A DNA stretch of 64,000 nt, from contig OY282373.1 in assembly GCA_958295805.1 (NCBI GenBank), positions 2,017,001-2,081,000 on the forward strand, given 5' to 3'. Positions 44,066 to 52,768 of the stretch are shown piece by piece. A program made the translations under genes and the position numbers. The DNA comes from an uncultured Nitrospirales bacterium. GTDB taxonomy: Bacteria; Nitrospirota; Nitrospiria; Nitrospirales; UBA8639. Numbering within the stretch: the stretch's first letter is position 1; each line of letters starts with the position of its first letter. Under the pieces are notes generated by a model. It did no database searches. It had not been told where the DNA came from and saw nothing but the letters and a program-made list of their open reading frames with translations.

Positions 44066-45359
44066 AGGTCAATCCGGTCATGAGGCTTTTGACGTGCCCG
44101 ACGAGAAACAACGATCCGGTGACGCACACAAGGTCGTCCTCTTCCGCCAGACGGGTTGCCAAATCAATGGCCGTTTGCGGCGATTCACGCTCATACACGG
44201 GGACGTCAACGACAGGGAGTGCCCGTTTCAAGGCAAGTACGGGAGCCGACCGAGGATGCTCGATTTGCGTCAGAATGACCCCATCAGCAAGTGGAACCAG
44301 CGCGTTCAAAAAAGCAGGCAGGTTTTTGTCCTGCATCATCCCGATGACCACAATCAGCCGTCGCCCGCTTTGCTCTTCAAGAAGACCTTGCAAATGGCTT
44401 TTTAAGCATTCCGCCGCGGCCGGATTATGCGCTCCGTCGCAGAAGATCAAGGGACGACGCTGAAGTCGTTCCAGCCGGCCCGGCCACGAAACGGACTCCA
44501 GGCCACGTCGAATGACCCGTTCGGAAATGGAAAAATGGGGCATCACGCTGGATTCAAGCGCGACGACGCTACAGGCGGCATTGACCGCCTGGTGACGGCC
44601 TTCCAGGGAGCAGCGAAGGTTCAGATATTCCGCCCTCGTCCCCGTCACGTCGAATGACCCCGCGTGATGAGACACACAAAGAAATTCCTTGCCGAATGCA
44701 ATCAGCGGAGCGTTCTCGTGTTGCGCCCGTTCCTGCAACACGGTGTAGACGTCTCGTTCGGCCGGCCCAACGACCACGGGCACGCGTCGTTTGATAATCC
44801 CTGCTTTTTCAAACGCAATGTCCGGGAGGGACGATCCCAGGTACCGCTCATGATCGAATGAGACGTTCGTAATGATCGTCCCGAGCGAGTGACAAACGTT
44901 CGTGGCGTCGAATCTCCCCCCCATCCCGACTTCAACGACCGCAATATCGACCTTTTCTTCGGCAAAATACTGGAAAGCCATGACGGTGGCCACTTCAAAA
45001 AACGTCGGTTGCACAAGAAAAGAAGGAAGGGCTTGGACGCGAGCAAACAGATCAGCCACCCGATCGTGGGGGACATCGATCCCCTGAATCTTGATCCGTT
45101 CGCAAAAATCGAGAAAATGAGGAGACGTGTATAACCCGACGCGGACTCCGGCGGCCTGGAGAATCGAAGCCGTCATCGCGGCAACGGAGCCTTTGCCATT
45201 GGTGCCCGCAACGTGCAGAGCGTGAAAACGCCGTTGGGGATTGCCCAGTTCCGACAACAACGCGGAGACCGTCTCCAGTCCCAACTTGATTCCGAACCGC
45301 TGCAACCCGTAGAGACGCTTGAGTGTGGCCTCGTAGGAAAACACCGTCCAGGTTCCCAA
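44046..45359 (-). CDS. folC: Folylpolyglutamate synthase / dihydrofolate synthase
   Basis: Mur-ligase-like enzyme adding glutamate to dihydropteroate or folates. The P-loop is HVAGTNGKGSVAAMTASIL (about residues 49-67), followed by TSPHFLDFCERIKIQG, VEVGMGGRFDATNV, ITNVSFDHERYLG and AGIIKRRVPVVVGP. The C-terminal part has LIFCDGAHNPAAAECL. Length 437 is typical. Its gene lies between accD (28 bases upstream) and lptD; accD-folC is a common bacterial pair. Confidence 0.95.
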   Translation of the reverse strand: MGTWTVFSYEATLKRLYGLQRFGIKLGLETVSALLSELGNPQRRFHALHVAGTNGKGSVAAMTASILQAAGVRVGLYTSPHFLDFCERIKIQGIDVPHDRVADLFARVQALPSFLVQPTFFEVATVMAFQYFAEEKVDIAVVEVGMGGRFDATNVCHSLGTIITNVSFDHERYLGSSLPDIAFEKAGIIKRRVPVVVGPAERDVYTVLQERAQHENAPLIAFGKEFLCVSHHAGSFDVTGTRAEYLNLRCSLEGRHQAVNAACSVVALESSVMPHFSISERVIRRGLESVSWPGRLERLQRRPLIFCDGAHNPAAAECLKSHLQGLLEEQSGRRLIVVIGMMQDKNLPAFLNALVPLADGVILTQIEHPRSAPVLALKRALPVVDVPVYERESPQTAIDLATRLAEEDDLVCVTGSLFLVGHVKSLMTGLTYEPVVG

Positions 45360-45387
45360 TGATGGGCTGACCCTCTACCTGCTCGCT

Positions 45388-46224
45388 CTACGCGCTTGGA
45401 GCCAGATGCCGTAAAATCGCGTGGAGCCTGTCTCGAAGCTGGGGTCTGGCCACAATGGCATCAATCATCCCATGGTCAAGTAAAAATTCCGCACGCTGAA
45501 ACCCATCCGGCAACCGCTGCTTGATGGTCTGCTCAATGACTCGAGGCCCCGCAAACCCGATAAGGGCCTTCGGTTCCGCCAGAATCACGTCCCCCAACAT
45601 CGCCACACTCGCGGTGACGCCACCGAAGGTGGGATCCGTGAGAAGAGAAATGAACGGCACGCCGCTTTCATGCAGCCGGGCGATGGCCGCGGACGTCCTC
45701 GCCATTTGCATCAGCGAGAGAATGCCTTCTTGCATTCTCGCGCCACCGGACGTGGTGACCAGGAAAAACGGCGTATGGCTTTCTCTGGCCCGACCCACGG
45801 CCCGACAAATCTTTTCTCCGACCACGGACCCCATGCTGCCGCCCATGAATGCAAAATCAAAGATCCCGACGATCACCGGACGATCATGCACCCGCCCTTC
45901 CCCAGTTACGATCGCATCGTTTCTTCCGGTTTTTTTTTGATAGGTCTTAACCCGTCCGGCGTACGGTTGCGTGTCTATGAACGTCAACGGATCGCCGGGA
46001 GCCAATTCAACGTCCCATTCCTGAAAGCTGTCGGGGTCAAGCACGAGGTCAATCCGTTCCAAGACGGATAAGGGAAAATGGCATCCACACTTAGGACAGA
46101 GTTTCAGGTTTTGTTCGACGCTTTTCCGATACACCATCGCTCGGCAAAAGGAACATTTAATCCACATGCCCTCTACGATTTTCAATTTTCCCGAGTCTTT
46201 CGAGGAGTCTTTTCTAAACAATGC
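45388..46224 (-). CDS. accD: Acetyl-CoA carboxylase carboxyltransferase subunit beta
   Basis: 278 residues with the N-terminal zinc ribbon C25-x2-C28...C44-x2-C47 (WIKCSFCRAMVYRK, LKLCPKCGCHFPLS) and the crotonase-like transferase domain with the phrases GGSMGSVVGEKI and TSGGARMQEGILSLMQMARTS. I start at the ATG of 46224, giving MALFRKDS..., the familiar N-terminus; the upstream in-frame extension to 46320 is arginine-rich and not homologous. It catalyses carboxyl transfer to acetyl-CoA with AccA, which is not in this window. Confidence 0.94.
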   Translation of the reverse strand, partial: ALFRKDSSKDSGKLKIVEGMWIKCSFCRAMVYRKSVEQNLKLCPKCGCHFPLSVLERIDLVLDPDSFQEWDVELAPGDPLTFIDTQPYAGRVKTYQKKTGRNDAIVTGEGRVHDRPVIVGIFDFAFMGGSMGSVVGEKICRAVGRARESHTPFFLVTTSGGARMQEGILSLMQMARTSAAIARLHESGVPFISLLTDPTFGGVTASVAMLGDVILAEPKALIGFAGPRVIEQTIKQRLPDGFQRAEFLLDHGMIDAIVARPQLRDRLHAILRHLAPSA

Positions 46225-46316
46225 CATTGACGTGCACCGACGTAAGTTCCCGAGAAACACGACACGGGATCGAGGTCGAATCCGAAAAGGCAGAGTCCTC
46301 TCAGAGGCAGGGAGAA

Positions 46317-47375
46317 TCACCCGCCGCGCGCGTGCATTTCCAAATGAGGGTCCTGACGCAACTCGTTAATCTCAATAAATTGACCACGCATGCGTGAGGA
46401 TTCAAGAGCTTTGCGCTCTTCAGCGCCACGGTCGGTCCGATGTTGCCATCCGGAGCGAATCCGATCTCGCACGGTGGCGAAATCTTTCATCCGAAGCGGC
46501 TCTCGCAAATCCAAACCGTGTTTGGCATAGAGACACAGATACCACAAGCCGTCAGCCGTCAGCCGACTCCGATCGCACGTGGCACAGAACGGCGTCGTGG
46601 TTGAAGGAATAATTCCGAACGTGGTGGCGTCACCCAACCGAAACCGCTGGGCGGGGGCCGAACTGTTTTCCTCAATCGGCTCAATTGGTCCATAGACCCG
46701 TTGGAGCTTCAGCAGAATTTCCGCGCGAGAACAGACTTTTTCCATGGCCCAATCATTCGCCCCACCCACGTCCATGTATTCAATGAACCGAACCTCTCCC
46801 TTCACGGTCTTCCCATACTCGATCAACTCGACGAATTCGTCATCGTTGAACCCCTTGATCGCGACGGTATCGATTTTCAGTCCCGTAAATCCAATCCTGT
46901 TGACTTCTTCAATGCCTTCAAGAACGCGATCAAAGGTATCGCGTCTGGTCAGAACTTTGAAGCGGTCTGGCCTCAAGGTATCAAGACTCACCGTGATGCG
47001 ATGTAAGCCGGCTTGATAGAGTGAGTCAGCTTGTTCCTTGAGCAAAATCCCATTCGTCGTCAAGGCAACGTCGTCAAGAGGAGCCTGTTGTCTTAACAGT
47101 CGGATCAAAGTGGGAAGATCACGACGAAGCAAAGGTTCGCCTCCCGTCAACCGGATTTTATCAACGCCGAACTCGGTAAACATTGCCACCAGGACGTTGA
47201 TTTCTTCAAAACTCAGAAGGGTTTCACGGGGAAGCCACGCGTATTCCTCTTCCGGCATACAATATTGACAGCGCAGATTACACCGATCCGTCACCGAGAC
47301 GCGTAAACTCCGCAACGGACGATTGAACGTATCAGACAGAGCGGAACGGAACGATGGCGTGGAAACCGATTTCAT
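46317..47375 (-). CDS. moaA: GTP 3',8-cyclase (radical SAM)
   Basis: First step of molybdenum cofactor synthesis. The radical-SAM cluster motif C32-x3-C36-x2-C39 lies in SVTDRCNLRCQYCMPE, with LTGGEPLLRRDLP downstream. The C-terminal [4Fe-4S] site is CATCDRSRLTADGLWYLCLYA. The protein ends in Gly-Gly, which MoaA needs for activity. It overlaps moaE by four bases on the same strand. Length 352 is a little longer than E. coli MoaA (329). Confidence 0.96.
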   Translation of the reverse strand: MKSVSTPSFRSALSDTFNRPLRSLRVSVTDRCNLRCQYCMPEEEYAWLPRETLLSFEEINVLVAMFTEFGVDKIRLTGGEPLLRRDLPTLIRLLRQQAPLDDVALTTNGILLKEQADSLYQAGLHRITVSLDTLRPDRFKVLTRRDTFDRVLEGIEEVNRIGFTGLKIDTVAIKGFNDDEFVELIEYGKTVKGEVRFIEYMDVGGANDWAMEKVCSRAEILLKLQRVYGPIEPIEENSSAPAQRFRLGDATTFGIIPSTTTPFCATCDRSRLTADGLWYLCLYAKHGLDLREPLRMKDFATVRDRIRSGWQHRTDRGAEERKALESSRMRGQFIEINELRQDPHLEMHARGG

Positions 47376-47818
47376 GGATGTTGCTCAACCCACGTTTCCC
47401 CGTCCGGGGTGCGTTCACATTTCCAGATCGGCGTGATCTGTTTTAATTCGTCGATGCACCATCCGCAGGCCTTAAACGCCTCCGGTCGGTGCATGGCTCC
47501 CACCACGATCAACACAATGTTCTCCCCGATGGCAATTTCTCCATACCGATGGAGAATCAGCACTTCAATGACGTCAAATTCGCGTAAGGCGCGTTCACGG
47601 ATTTCGCGGAGCGTCTTTTGGGCCATTCCCTCGTAGTACTCAAACGTGATGCTCCTGACGTCCCGGCCTTCGGACCGATCCCGAGCCGTTCCAAGAAAGG
47701 TGGCAATCCCCCCAATGCGCGTGGACCGACTGCGCACCCGATTGATTTCTTCATCCACCGAAAACGTTTCACGTTGGACTCGCACCAACGTGGCTTCGCG
47801 TGTATCGACGGTAGACAT
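47372..47818 (-). CDS. moaE: Molybdopterin synthase catalytic subunit
   Basis: 148 residues. Typical MoaE blocks are GGIATFLGTARD, followed by an acidic ITFEYYEGMAQKTLREI segment, ILHRYGEIAIGENIVLIVV and HRPEAFKACGWCIDELKQITPIWKCE, which contains the conserved active-site lysine. It joins sulfur from MoaD to precursor Z. The ribosome-binding site AAGGAGG lies within the end of moaD. The gene overlaps moaA by four bases. Confidence 0.95.
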   Translation of the reverse strand: MSTVDTREATLVRVQRETFSVDEEINRVRSRSTRIGGIATFLGTARDRSEGRDVRSITFEYYEGMAQKTLREIRERALREFDVIEVLILHRYGEIAIGENIVLIVVGAMHRPEAFKACGWCIDELKQITPIWKCERTPDGETWVEQHP

Positions 47819-47824
47819 CGGCGT

Positions 47825-48097
47825 TCATCCTCCTTGGCCGCGTGATCCACCGGAAAACGGTGGAAGCAACGCGATTTCGTCGGAACCGGAGAGTTCCACG
47901 TCGCCATCGGCAACGTCGTGATTGACCGACACGAGGACTTTCTTTTTCAACAGCAACTCCCCCACCACGGGATTCATCGCCTGAATGGCCGCAATCAAAT
48001 CATTCACCAGGCCCCCTTGCCGTAACGTCACCGTCAGTTCGGACCCCGTGCCCAACTGAGTTTTGAGCATACCAAACAATTTCACGGTGACGGTCAT
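47825..48097 (-). CDS. moaD: Molybdopterin synthase sulfur carrier subunit, extended tail
   Basis: 90-residue ubiquitin-like protein: [18 protein letters not shown] at the start, [16 protein letters not shown] in the middle and [10 protein letters not shown] near the end. A MoaD normally stops at that Gly-Gly, which becomes thiocarboxylated. Here six more residues, SRGQGG, follow before TGA, so the protein again ends in Gly-Gly. The last codons GGA GGA also form the ribosome-binding site of moaE. It overlaps moaC by four bases. Confidence 0.92.
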   Translation of the reverse strand: MTVTVKLFGMLKTQLGTGSELTVTLRQGGLVNDLIAAIQAMNPVVGELLLKKKVLVSVNHDVADGDVELSGSDEIALLPPFSGGSRGQGG

Positions 48098-48624
48098 GAT
48101 AGGATTCCCTGGGCCGGCGTGACCTCCACCCCGCCCGCTCGTACATAGGTCCCGGATTTCCCTCCGGATTTTGAGACCAGAAACGTTTCACCGAAAGTCA
48201 TACCTTTATCCACGGCTTTACACATGTCATAGATCGTCAAGGCCGCAATCGTCACCGCGGTCATGGCTTCCATTTCAACGCCGGTTTGCCCGTTGGTTTT
48301 GACCGTAGCCCGAATGGTGAGAGCACACCGGCCGGCGTCATTGGGCTGCGCGTCTTCTTGAAAATCAACGTTCACGCCGGTGATCATCAATGGATGACAC
48401 ATGGGGATGACGTCCGGCGTCCGCTTCGCGCCCATAACGCCGGCCACTTGGGCCACGGCCAGCACGTCGCCTTTCGCGATTTTTCCTTCCTGGATGAGGC
48501 GAAGCGTGTCGGGCAGCATGAACACGTGACCTTGAGCCACCGCCACGCGTTCCGTCACGGCCTTGGCGGAGACATCAACCATCCGCGCCCGTCCAGACTC
48601 ATTAAAATGTGTAAAATCGGCCAC
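48094..48624 (-). CDS. moaC: Cyclic pyranopterin monophosphate synthase
   Basis: 176 residues. Conserved blocks: [57 protein letters not shown] and [31 protein letters not shown]. With MoaA it makes cyclic pyranopterin monophosphate. Start is GTG at 48624, which gives the family N-terminus. First gene of the moaC-moaD-moaE-moaA-accD-folC-lptD run, with a strong promoter about 35 bases upstream. Confidence 0.96.
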   Translation of the reverse strand: MADFTHFNESGRARMVDVSAKAVTERVAVAQGHVFMLPDTLRLIQEGKIAKGDVLAVAQVAGVMGAKRTPDVIPMCHPLMITGVNVDFQEDAQPNDAGRCALTIRATVKTNGQTGVEMEAMTAVTIAALTIYDMCKAVDKGMTFGETFLVSKSGGKSGTYVRAGGVEVTPAQGILS

Positions 48625-48658
48625 GTATCAGACCATTTCTTCGTCGAAAATTTCTGTC

Positions 48659-48688
48659 ATTATAGGAGTCCAGCGAAAAGCAGGTCAA
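48659..48688 (-). promoter_or_regulatory. Strong putative promoter of the moa operon
   Basis: On the - strand TTGACC (48688-48683) is followed after 18 bases by a perfect TATAAT (48664-48659). Transcription would start near 48652, leaving a leader of about 28 bases before the GTG of moaC. That is too short for a molybdenum-cofactor riboswitch, and none is visible. Confidence 0.6.
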
Positions 48689-48715
48689 GCAACCGAGCCA
48701 CCGACTCCCTAAGGC

Positions 48716-48744
48716 TTGACACGTATTTCCCCCTTTCCGACAAT
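48716..48744 (+). promoter_or_regulatory. Putative promoter of the folB fusion gene
   Basis: TTGACA (48716-48721) and GACAAT (48739-48744) are 17 bases apart. The expected start point, six to seven bases beyond, is the ATG of the gene at 48751, so the mRNA would have no leader. It diverges from the moa promoter in a gap of 126 bases. Confidence 0.5.
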
Positions 48745-48750
48745 GCCTCC

Positions 48751-49698
48751 ATGCACGGCCTGAACGAAGGCAACGACGCCATCATCATTGAGAGCATACG
48801 GTTTCAAGGCCGATGTGGAGTCACGCTTGAAGAACGACAACGACCACAACCGCTGTTGGCTGACGTTGAGTTTACCTGCTCAACGGAAGAGGCCATTTCT
48901 TCCGATTCCATCGCAAAAACCGTGGACTATGCCCAAGTCATTCAACGAGTCGTTGACGTCGGAACAACCCATGAAATGGCGCTGCTTGAGAGATTGGCGG
49001 ATCAGATCTCGCAGGTCTTACTGACGGAATTCCTCATTGATCGATTAACGATCTGGCTTCGAAAAGCCGAGCCGCCGCTCCCGAACGTCACGGGTTCCGT
49101 GGGCGTGCGCCTGACCTATCCACGACCACGCACGAACGTGGTCGGCCCACCGGCCGCAAACCCCTCCCCTTTTCTTCTCACCAATGTCCATCTGCTCCCT
49201 AAAGGGAAAGTGCTGGATGTGGCCGCCGGACAAGGACGCCACGCCCTGTACCTGGCCTCTCAAGGGTATGAAGTAATCGGACTTGATCGAGACACGACGG
49301 CCCTTGACGCTTTGGCGCGGACGGCTGCTGATTATCACCTGGCGAAGCTTTCAACGTGGGAACTCGACTTGGAAACGAACCCGGATTCCCCACCCTCTCT
49401 CGGCGATGAAATCTATGATGGAATCCTGGTGTTTTTCTATCTCTTCCGACCGATGTTTCCTTCGATCTTCAGGGCACTCAAACCGGGCGGCGTCCTCATG
49501 TATGAGACCTTTCTGATCGATAATCATCATCTGTTTCACCACCCGCGAAGAAAGGAATTCTGTCTGGATCATAATGAACTGCTTCACCTGACCACTGGGC
49601 TGAGAGTGCTCTCCTATCACGAAGGTACACACCGCTCTTCTTCCCCGGATTCCTCTGCCGTCACCGCACGGCTTGTCGCGCAAAAGTCCTCTTCATAA
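48751..49698 (+). CDS. Dihydroneopterin aldolase-methyltransferase fusion
   Basis: 315 residues in two domains. Residues 1-126 are a FolB aldolase: IIIESIRFQGRCGVTLEERQRPQPLLADVEF with the catalytic Glu region, TVDYAQVIQRVV, LLERLADQISQVLL and LRKAEPPLPNVTGSVGV with the active-site Lys. From about residue 145 there is a class I SAM methyltransferase: KGKVLDVAAGQGRHALYLAS, VIGLDRDTTALDALA, GILVFFYLFRPMF and LKPGGVLMYETFL, similar to TehB-like small-molecule enzymes. FolB is usually a separate protein of about 120 residues. Folate genes (folC) lie nearby. The ATG has no ribosome-binding site; the long frame from 48286 runs through moaC and is rejected. Confidence 0.85.
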   Translation: MHGLNEGNDAIIIESIRFQGRCGVTLEERQRPQPLLADVEFTCSTEEAISSDSIAKTVDYAQVIQRVVDVGTTHEMALLERLADQISQVLLTEFLIDRLTIWLRKAEPPLPNVTGSVGVRLTYPRPRTNVVGPPAANPSPFLLTNVHLLPKGKVLDVAAGQGRHALYLASQGYEVIGLDRDTTALDALARTAADYHLAKLSTWELDLETNPDSPPSLGDEIYDGILVFFYLFRPMFPSIFRALKPGGVLMYETFLIDNHHLFHHPRRKEFCLDHNELLHLTTGLRVLSYHEGTHRSSSPDSSAVTARLVAQKSSS

Positions 49699-49818
49699 CG
49701 TGGCGGGCCCAATGGCATGAATTGATCGATACCGTCACACCATCGACTCCGACGGCGTCAGACGAGATGCACGCATGAGAGTTTCTCTCGATTACGTTCA
49801 ACGTGATATATTAGGCAA

Positions 49819-50783
49819 ATGAAGAATCATCCGATGGACCGACTAGATAAGGATCCGGAGATTCGAGAGAAACTTCTTCCGTTTTGCCGGCTCAAAAACG
49901 GCGAAATATGGGAAGACCCAATTTGCGGACACCGTATTGGCTGCCTTGATGCAGCCTCTCACGAAGATATCGAGTTGCTCATGAAGGGCGAGAGGGCAAC
50001 GCTCTCGATTCAAGACCCTCCATATAACCTGATTGCATTTGAGAAACGATCCGTCCAAGCATTCATTGATTGGTGCAGGAAATGGGTAGACACGACGGAA
50101 CAGACTCTTGCGGATGACTCCGCCCTTTACATTTGGCTGGGCGCCGATCAGGAGAACGGCTTCCAGCCATTACCTGAGTTTATGATGATGATGCGTGAAT
50201 TCAAGTCATTAAAGAGCCGGTCTTTTATTACGATGCGGAATCAACGAGGGTATGGGACACGGCACAACTGGATGGCGGTACGGCAAGAGTGCCTGTACTA
50301 TGCAAAAGGGATCCCAGAATTTGCCGTTCAATATACTGAGATTCCCAAAATCCTTCGTGGATATTACAAGGAAGTGAATGGAGAAAAGACCGAGAACCTC
50401 GAACGAAGCAAATCCCCAAATATCCGTCCCGGCAACGTCTGGGTCGATATCCAGCAGGTCTTTTATCGCATGGAGGAAAACGTCAATGGGTGCTATGCAC
50501 AAAAACCGTTGAAATGTATCGAGAGGCTGGCGCTTGCCAGTTCGCGGGAAGAGGCGATCTTGTTGCAGATTTCTTTGGACATTCAGGCTCCACTCTGATC
50601 GCAGCGGCCAGGCATAAGCGAAGGTGCTTTACATGCGACATCGATCCCGTGTTTGCAGAAATCATGATTCGGAGAATAGAACGCTATCACGCGATTGGCG
50701 AGGAAGGCTGGCAGAACGGCAACCCCTTTGAAAGGGAACTGTTTGAAGAGTTTGAACCGGCACAAACAATTTTGAAGATCTAA
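49819..50783 (+). pseudogene. DNA methyltransferase (beta type), frameshifted
   Basis: Two overlapping frames make one enzyme. The first (49819-50598) has the catalytic motif SIQDPPYNLIAF near residue 65 and continues to NVNGCYAQKPLKCIERLALASSREE. Near 50548-50556 one base must be added; the second frame (to 50783) then supplies DLVADFFGHSGSTLIAAARHK, the SAM-binding FxGxG motif, and CDIDPVFAEIMIRRIERY. The order DPPY then FxGxG marks a beta-class N4-cytosine or N6-adenine methylase. No restriction gene is seen beside it; a 27-codon frame (50787-50870) after it could be a remnant. No homopolymer lies at the shift. Confidence 0.75.
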
Positions 50784-50866
50784 TCCGTGGATATTCTACA
50801 AAAGGCACTCGATAGGCGAATTGACGAGCTCGATCACGCGGAAGAGTTTCGACGGCAAGGTGCCGG

Positions 50867-51880
50867 CTAATTTTCCGGGGCTTCGACGATGTGATTTTCA
50901 AACCGGGTGCAGCCCTCGGCCAGCAGGCGATTCGTCAACATTTCCCCAGGCCATTCAATCGGCAGGTCGGCCGTAAAGACCCAGACGTCGGGCGACGTCC
51001 AGATGGGACCGTGGTCCTCCGGCAGTTCCGGATCGAATAAGTCGGTCCACACCGGCATATACACCCCATTGCCACATTGCGTGTGCAGATGCACGATCGT
51101 CCGACCTCGAACGGGGGGATCAAGATCATGCCACACTGCGGCGGTTTCATCAGCCAGTCGATGGAGACGCACGGCATTTTGAGCGTCGAACATGGCATAG
51201 GCGGCATACACGGGCACTTCCAATTTATTCGGCGCCAGGGCGATCTCAGGACATTGCTCCATCAGACCCTGCAACAACGTTTCACGATCCCCGTCTTCGA
51301 TGGTTTCCGGGATGGAGGAATCCTTCGCGCCGATCAATTCAAACAGTAAAAACGCCGTCGATTCGACCGGAGGATGCAAGCGGGCGGCAATGGGCTGCCG
51401 ACGCTGAGAATTGGCCATGTCGGAGACGTGTTCGTGCAACTTCTGAAGCGTTAAAAAATCGAACGTGGTATCCGTCAGCAACCGCGGTTCGACCGTCACC
51501 ACCGTGCCCGGAGGAATTTGCAAACATTGCCGCAATAATTCCGCGGTCTTCTCTGGATGCAGCTTCAAGCCGATGGGTACCGCCAAATTCGCCTGCAACG
51601 AGAGTTCGAACGCACCCAAAATGGCATAGGCCGGGGCGTCATCGGAATCACCCTCGATGACGACCGAGCAGGAAGCCTCCGCCAACAGGTCAAACAGCCA
51701 CTCGGCCATTTCTTCATCCAATGCCGCAAGAACGGTGAGCACGTCATGTTCGCGGTCTTGCTCAAGCAACGCCTGAAGCACGTCAATGGCGAGTTCGGAA
51801 TCACCATGATCGTGACGGCGTGCATTGATCAGATGAATCAGGTCACGGGTTAAGGGATCTGGACGATACCATCTCGACAT
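50867..51880 (-). CDS. Hypothetical protein, 337 aa
   Basis: I do not recognise this acidic soluble protein. From the ATG of 51880 it opens MSRWYRPDPLTRDLIHLINA; the frame runs back to 52069, but that part is basic and unlike the rest. It contains EMAEWLFDLLAEASCSVVIEG, LKLHPEKTAELLRQCLQIPPG and a C-terminal region rich in Asp and Pro (LFDPELPEDHGPIWTSPDVWVF). It shows no transmembrane helix, signal peptide or metal motif. It is convergent with the methyltransferase, whose remnant frame touches it. Confidence 0.6.
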   Translation of the reverse strand: MSRWYRPDPLTRDLIHLINARRHDHGDSELAIDVLQALLEQDREHDVLTVLAALDEEMAEWLFDLLAEASCSVVIEGDSDDAPAYAILGAFELSLQANLAVPIGLKLHPEKTAELLRQCLQIPPGTVVTVEPRLLTDTTFDFLTLQKLHEHVSDMANSQRRQPIAARLHPPVESTAFLLFELIGAKDSSIPETIEDGDRETLLQGLMEQCPEIALAPNKLEVPVYAAYAMFDAQNAVRLHRLADETAAVWHDLDPPVRGRTIVHLHTQCGNGVYMPVWTDLFDPELPEDHGPIWTSPDVWVFTADLPIEWPGEMLTNRLLAEGCTRFENHIVEAPEN

Positions 51881-51926
51881 GGGCTGGCGTCTCTCGATGA
51901 CCGACACCGGAATGATAAACGTTTGA

Positions 51927-52544
51927 TTACAGGCCGAAGGACTTAGGTTGAAAGCCCTCTTTGTTGGCAATGCTGGCACTGCTTCCCGTGGCCCTGATGA
52001 TAAACAGGCCCTTTTTTTCCGCGCTCTTGTCGGAACCCTGATTGGCCTTGAGATAAGCAACGGCCCCATAAATGGTGTTGCGTTGATACTCGGGAAAGAC
52101 CTTCTTGAAATCCTTCAGCTTTCTGATAAAGTGATCAACGTCGTTGGCTCTTAAAGTCGTTTTAACTTCCACCACGACAATTTCAGCACCGTTGACGGCG
52201 ATGATGTCGAATTCGTATTCCACGCCGTTGAATGGTCGCGAATGTTCTTGGGAGAGGCCTCCCACTTCAATGCCCTTCTCATTGAGGAGTTTGATTAAAT
52301 CTCCCTTCACGAGGCTCTCCATCAACTTCCCCCATTGAGTGGTAAAGAGGTCGTGCAGCGAGCGAATGCTCTGCCTGGTCTCCTGGATTTGGCGGTCCGT
52401 TCTCTCCTGAGACTCGGAAAGTTCGCTGATTTGGCGGTCCGTTTTCTCCTGAGACGCAGAAAGTTCTTTCTGCGATTCGGAAACTTCTCTGAGAATTTTC
52501 CAAATTTCTTCCGGGGTGGCTTTTTCGGCGGTAGGACTTGCCAT
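51927..52544 (-). CDS. DUF3782-type PD-(D/E)XK nuclease-like protein
   Basis: 205 residues. The N-terminal half is a coiled coil with repeats of the type SxSQExTDRQI. The C-terminal half has the nuclease core of the PD-(D/E)XK fold: VEYEFDIIAVNGAEIVVVEVKTT (acidic residues and a lysine in the E-x-K arrangement), then HFIRKLKDFKKVFPEY. I use the ATG of 52544, preceded by AGGAG at eight to nine bases, and not the frame start at 52577. Such proteins are common but their role is unknown. It neighbours another unknown gene on the same strand. Confidence 0.75.
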   Translation of the reverse strand: MASPTAEKATPEEIWKILREVSESQKELSASQEKTDRQISELSESQERTDRQIQETRQSIRSLHDLFTTQWGKLMESLVKGDLIKLLNEKGIEVGGLSQEHSRPFNGVEYEFDIIAVNGAEIVVVEVKTTLRANDVDHFIRKLKDFKKVFPEYQRNTIYGAVAYLKANQGSDKSAEKKGLFIIRATGSSASIANKEGFQPKSFGL

Positions 52545-52768
52545 CAGTTTTTCTCCTCTCCAGTGAGAAAGTAGCAAGGGGAATTTGTGAGGTCAATAAC
52601 TTTCATCATTGTGCCGGCAAAAATGGTTGTTCCGGGAATCAGCACCGACGGCTCCCGCTTCATTGCCGGCCCCCGTTTGACATGCCTCAGGGGGAGTGAT
52701 ATGAAGAAGAGGCGACGCGACTGGAATCAGTCCACTTCGCATGCACCCTGTCACAAGCGAGAGTCCTC

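Noticed and set aside
48625-48660. Molybdenum-cofactor riboswitch before moaC
   Set aside because: The leader predicted from the promoter is only about 28 bases, too short for one.
48286-48750. N-terminal 155-codon extension of the folB fusion frame
   Set aside because: It is antisense to moaC and has no family resemblance; the FolB homology begins at the ATG of 48751.
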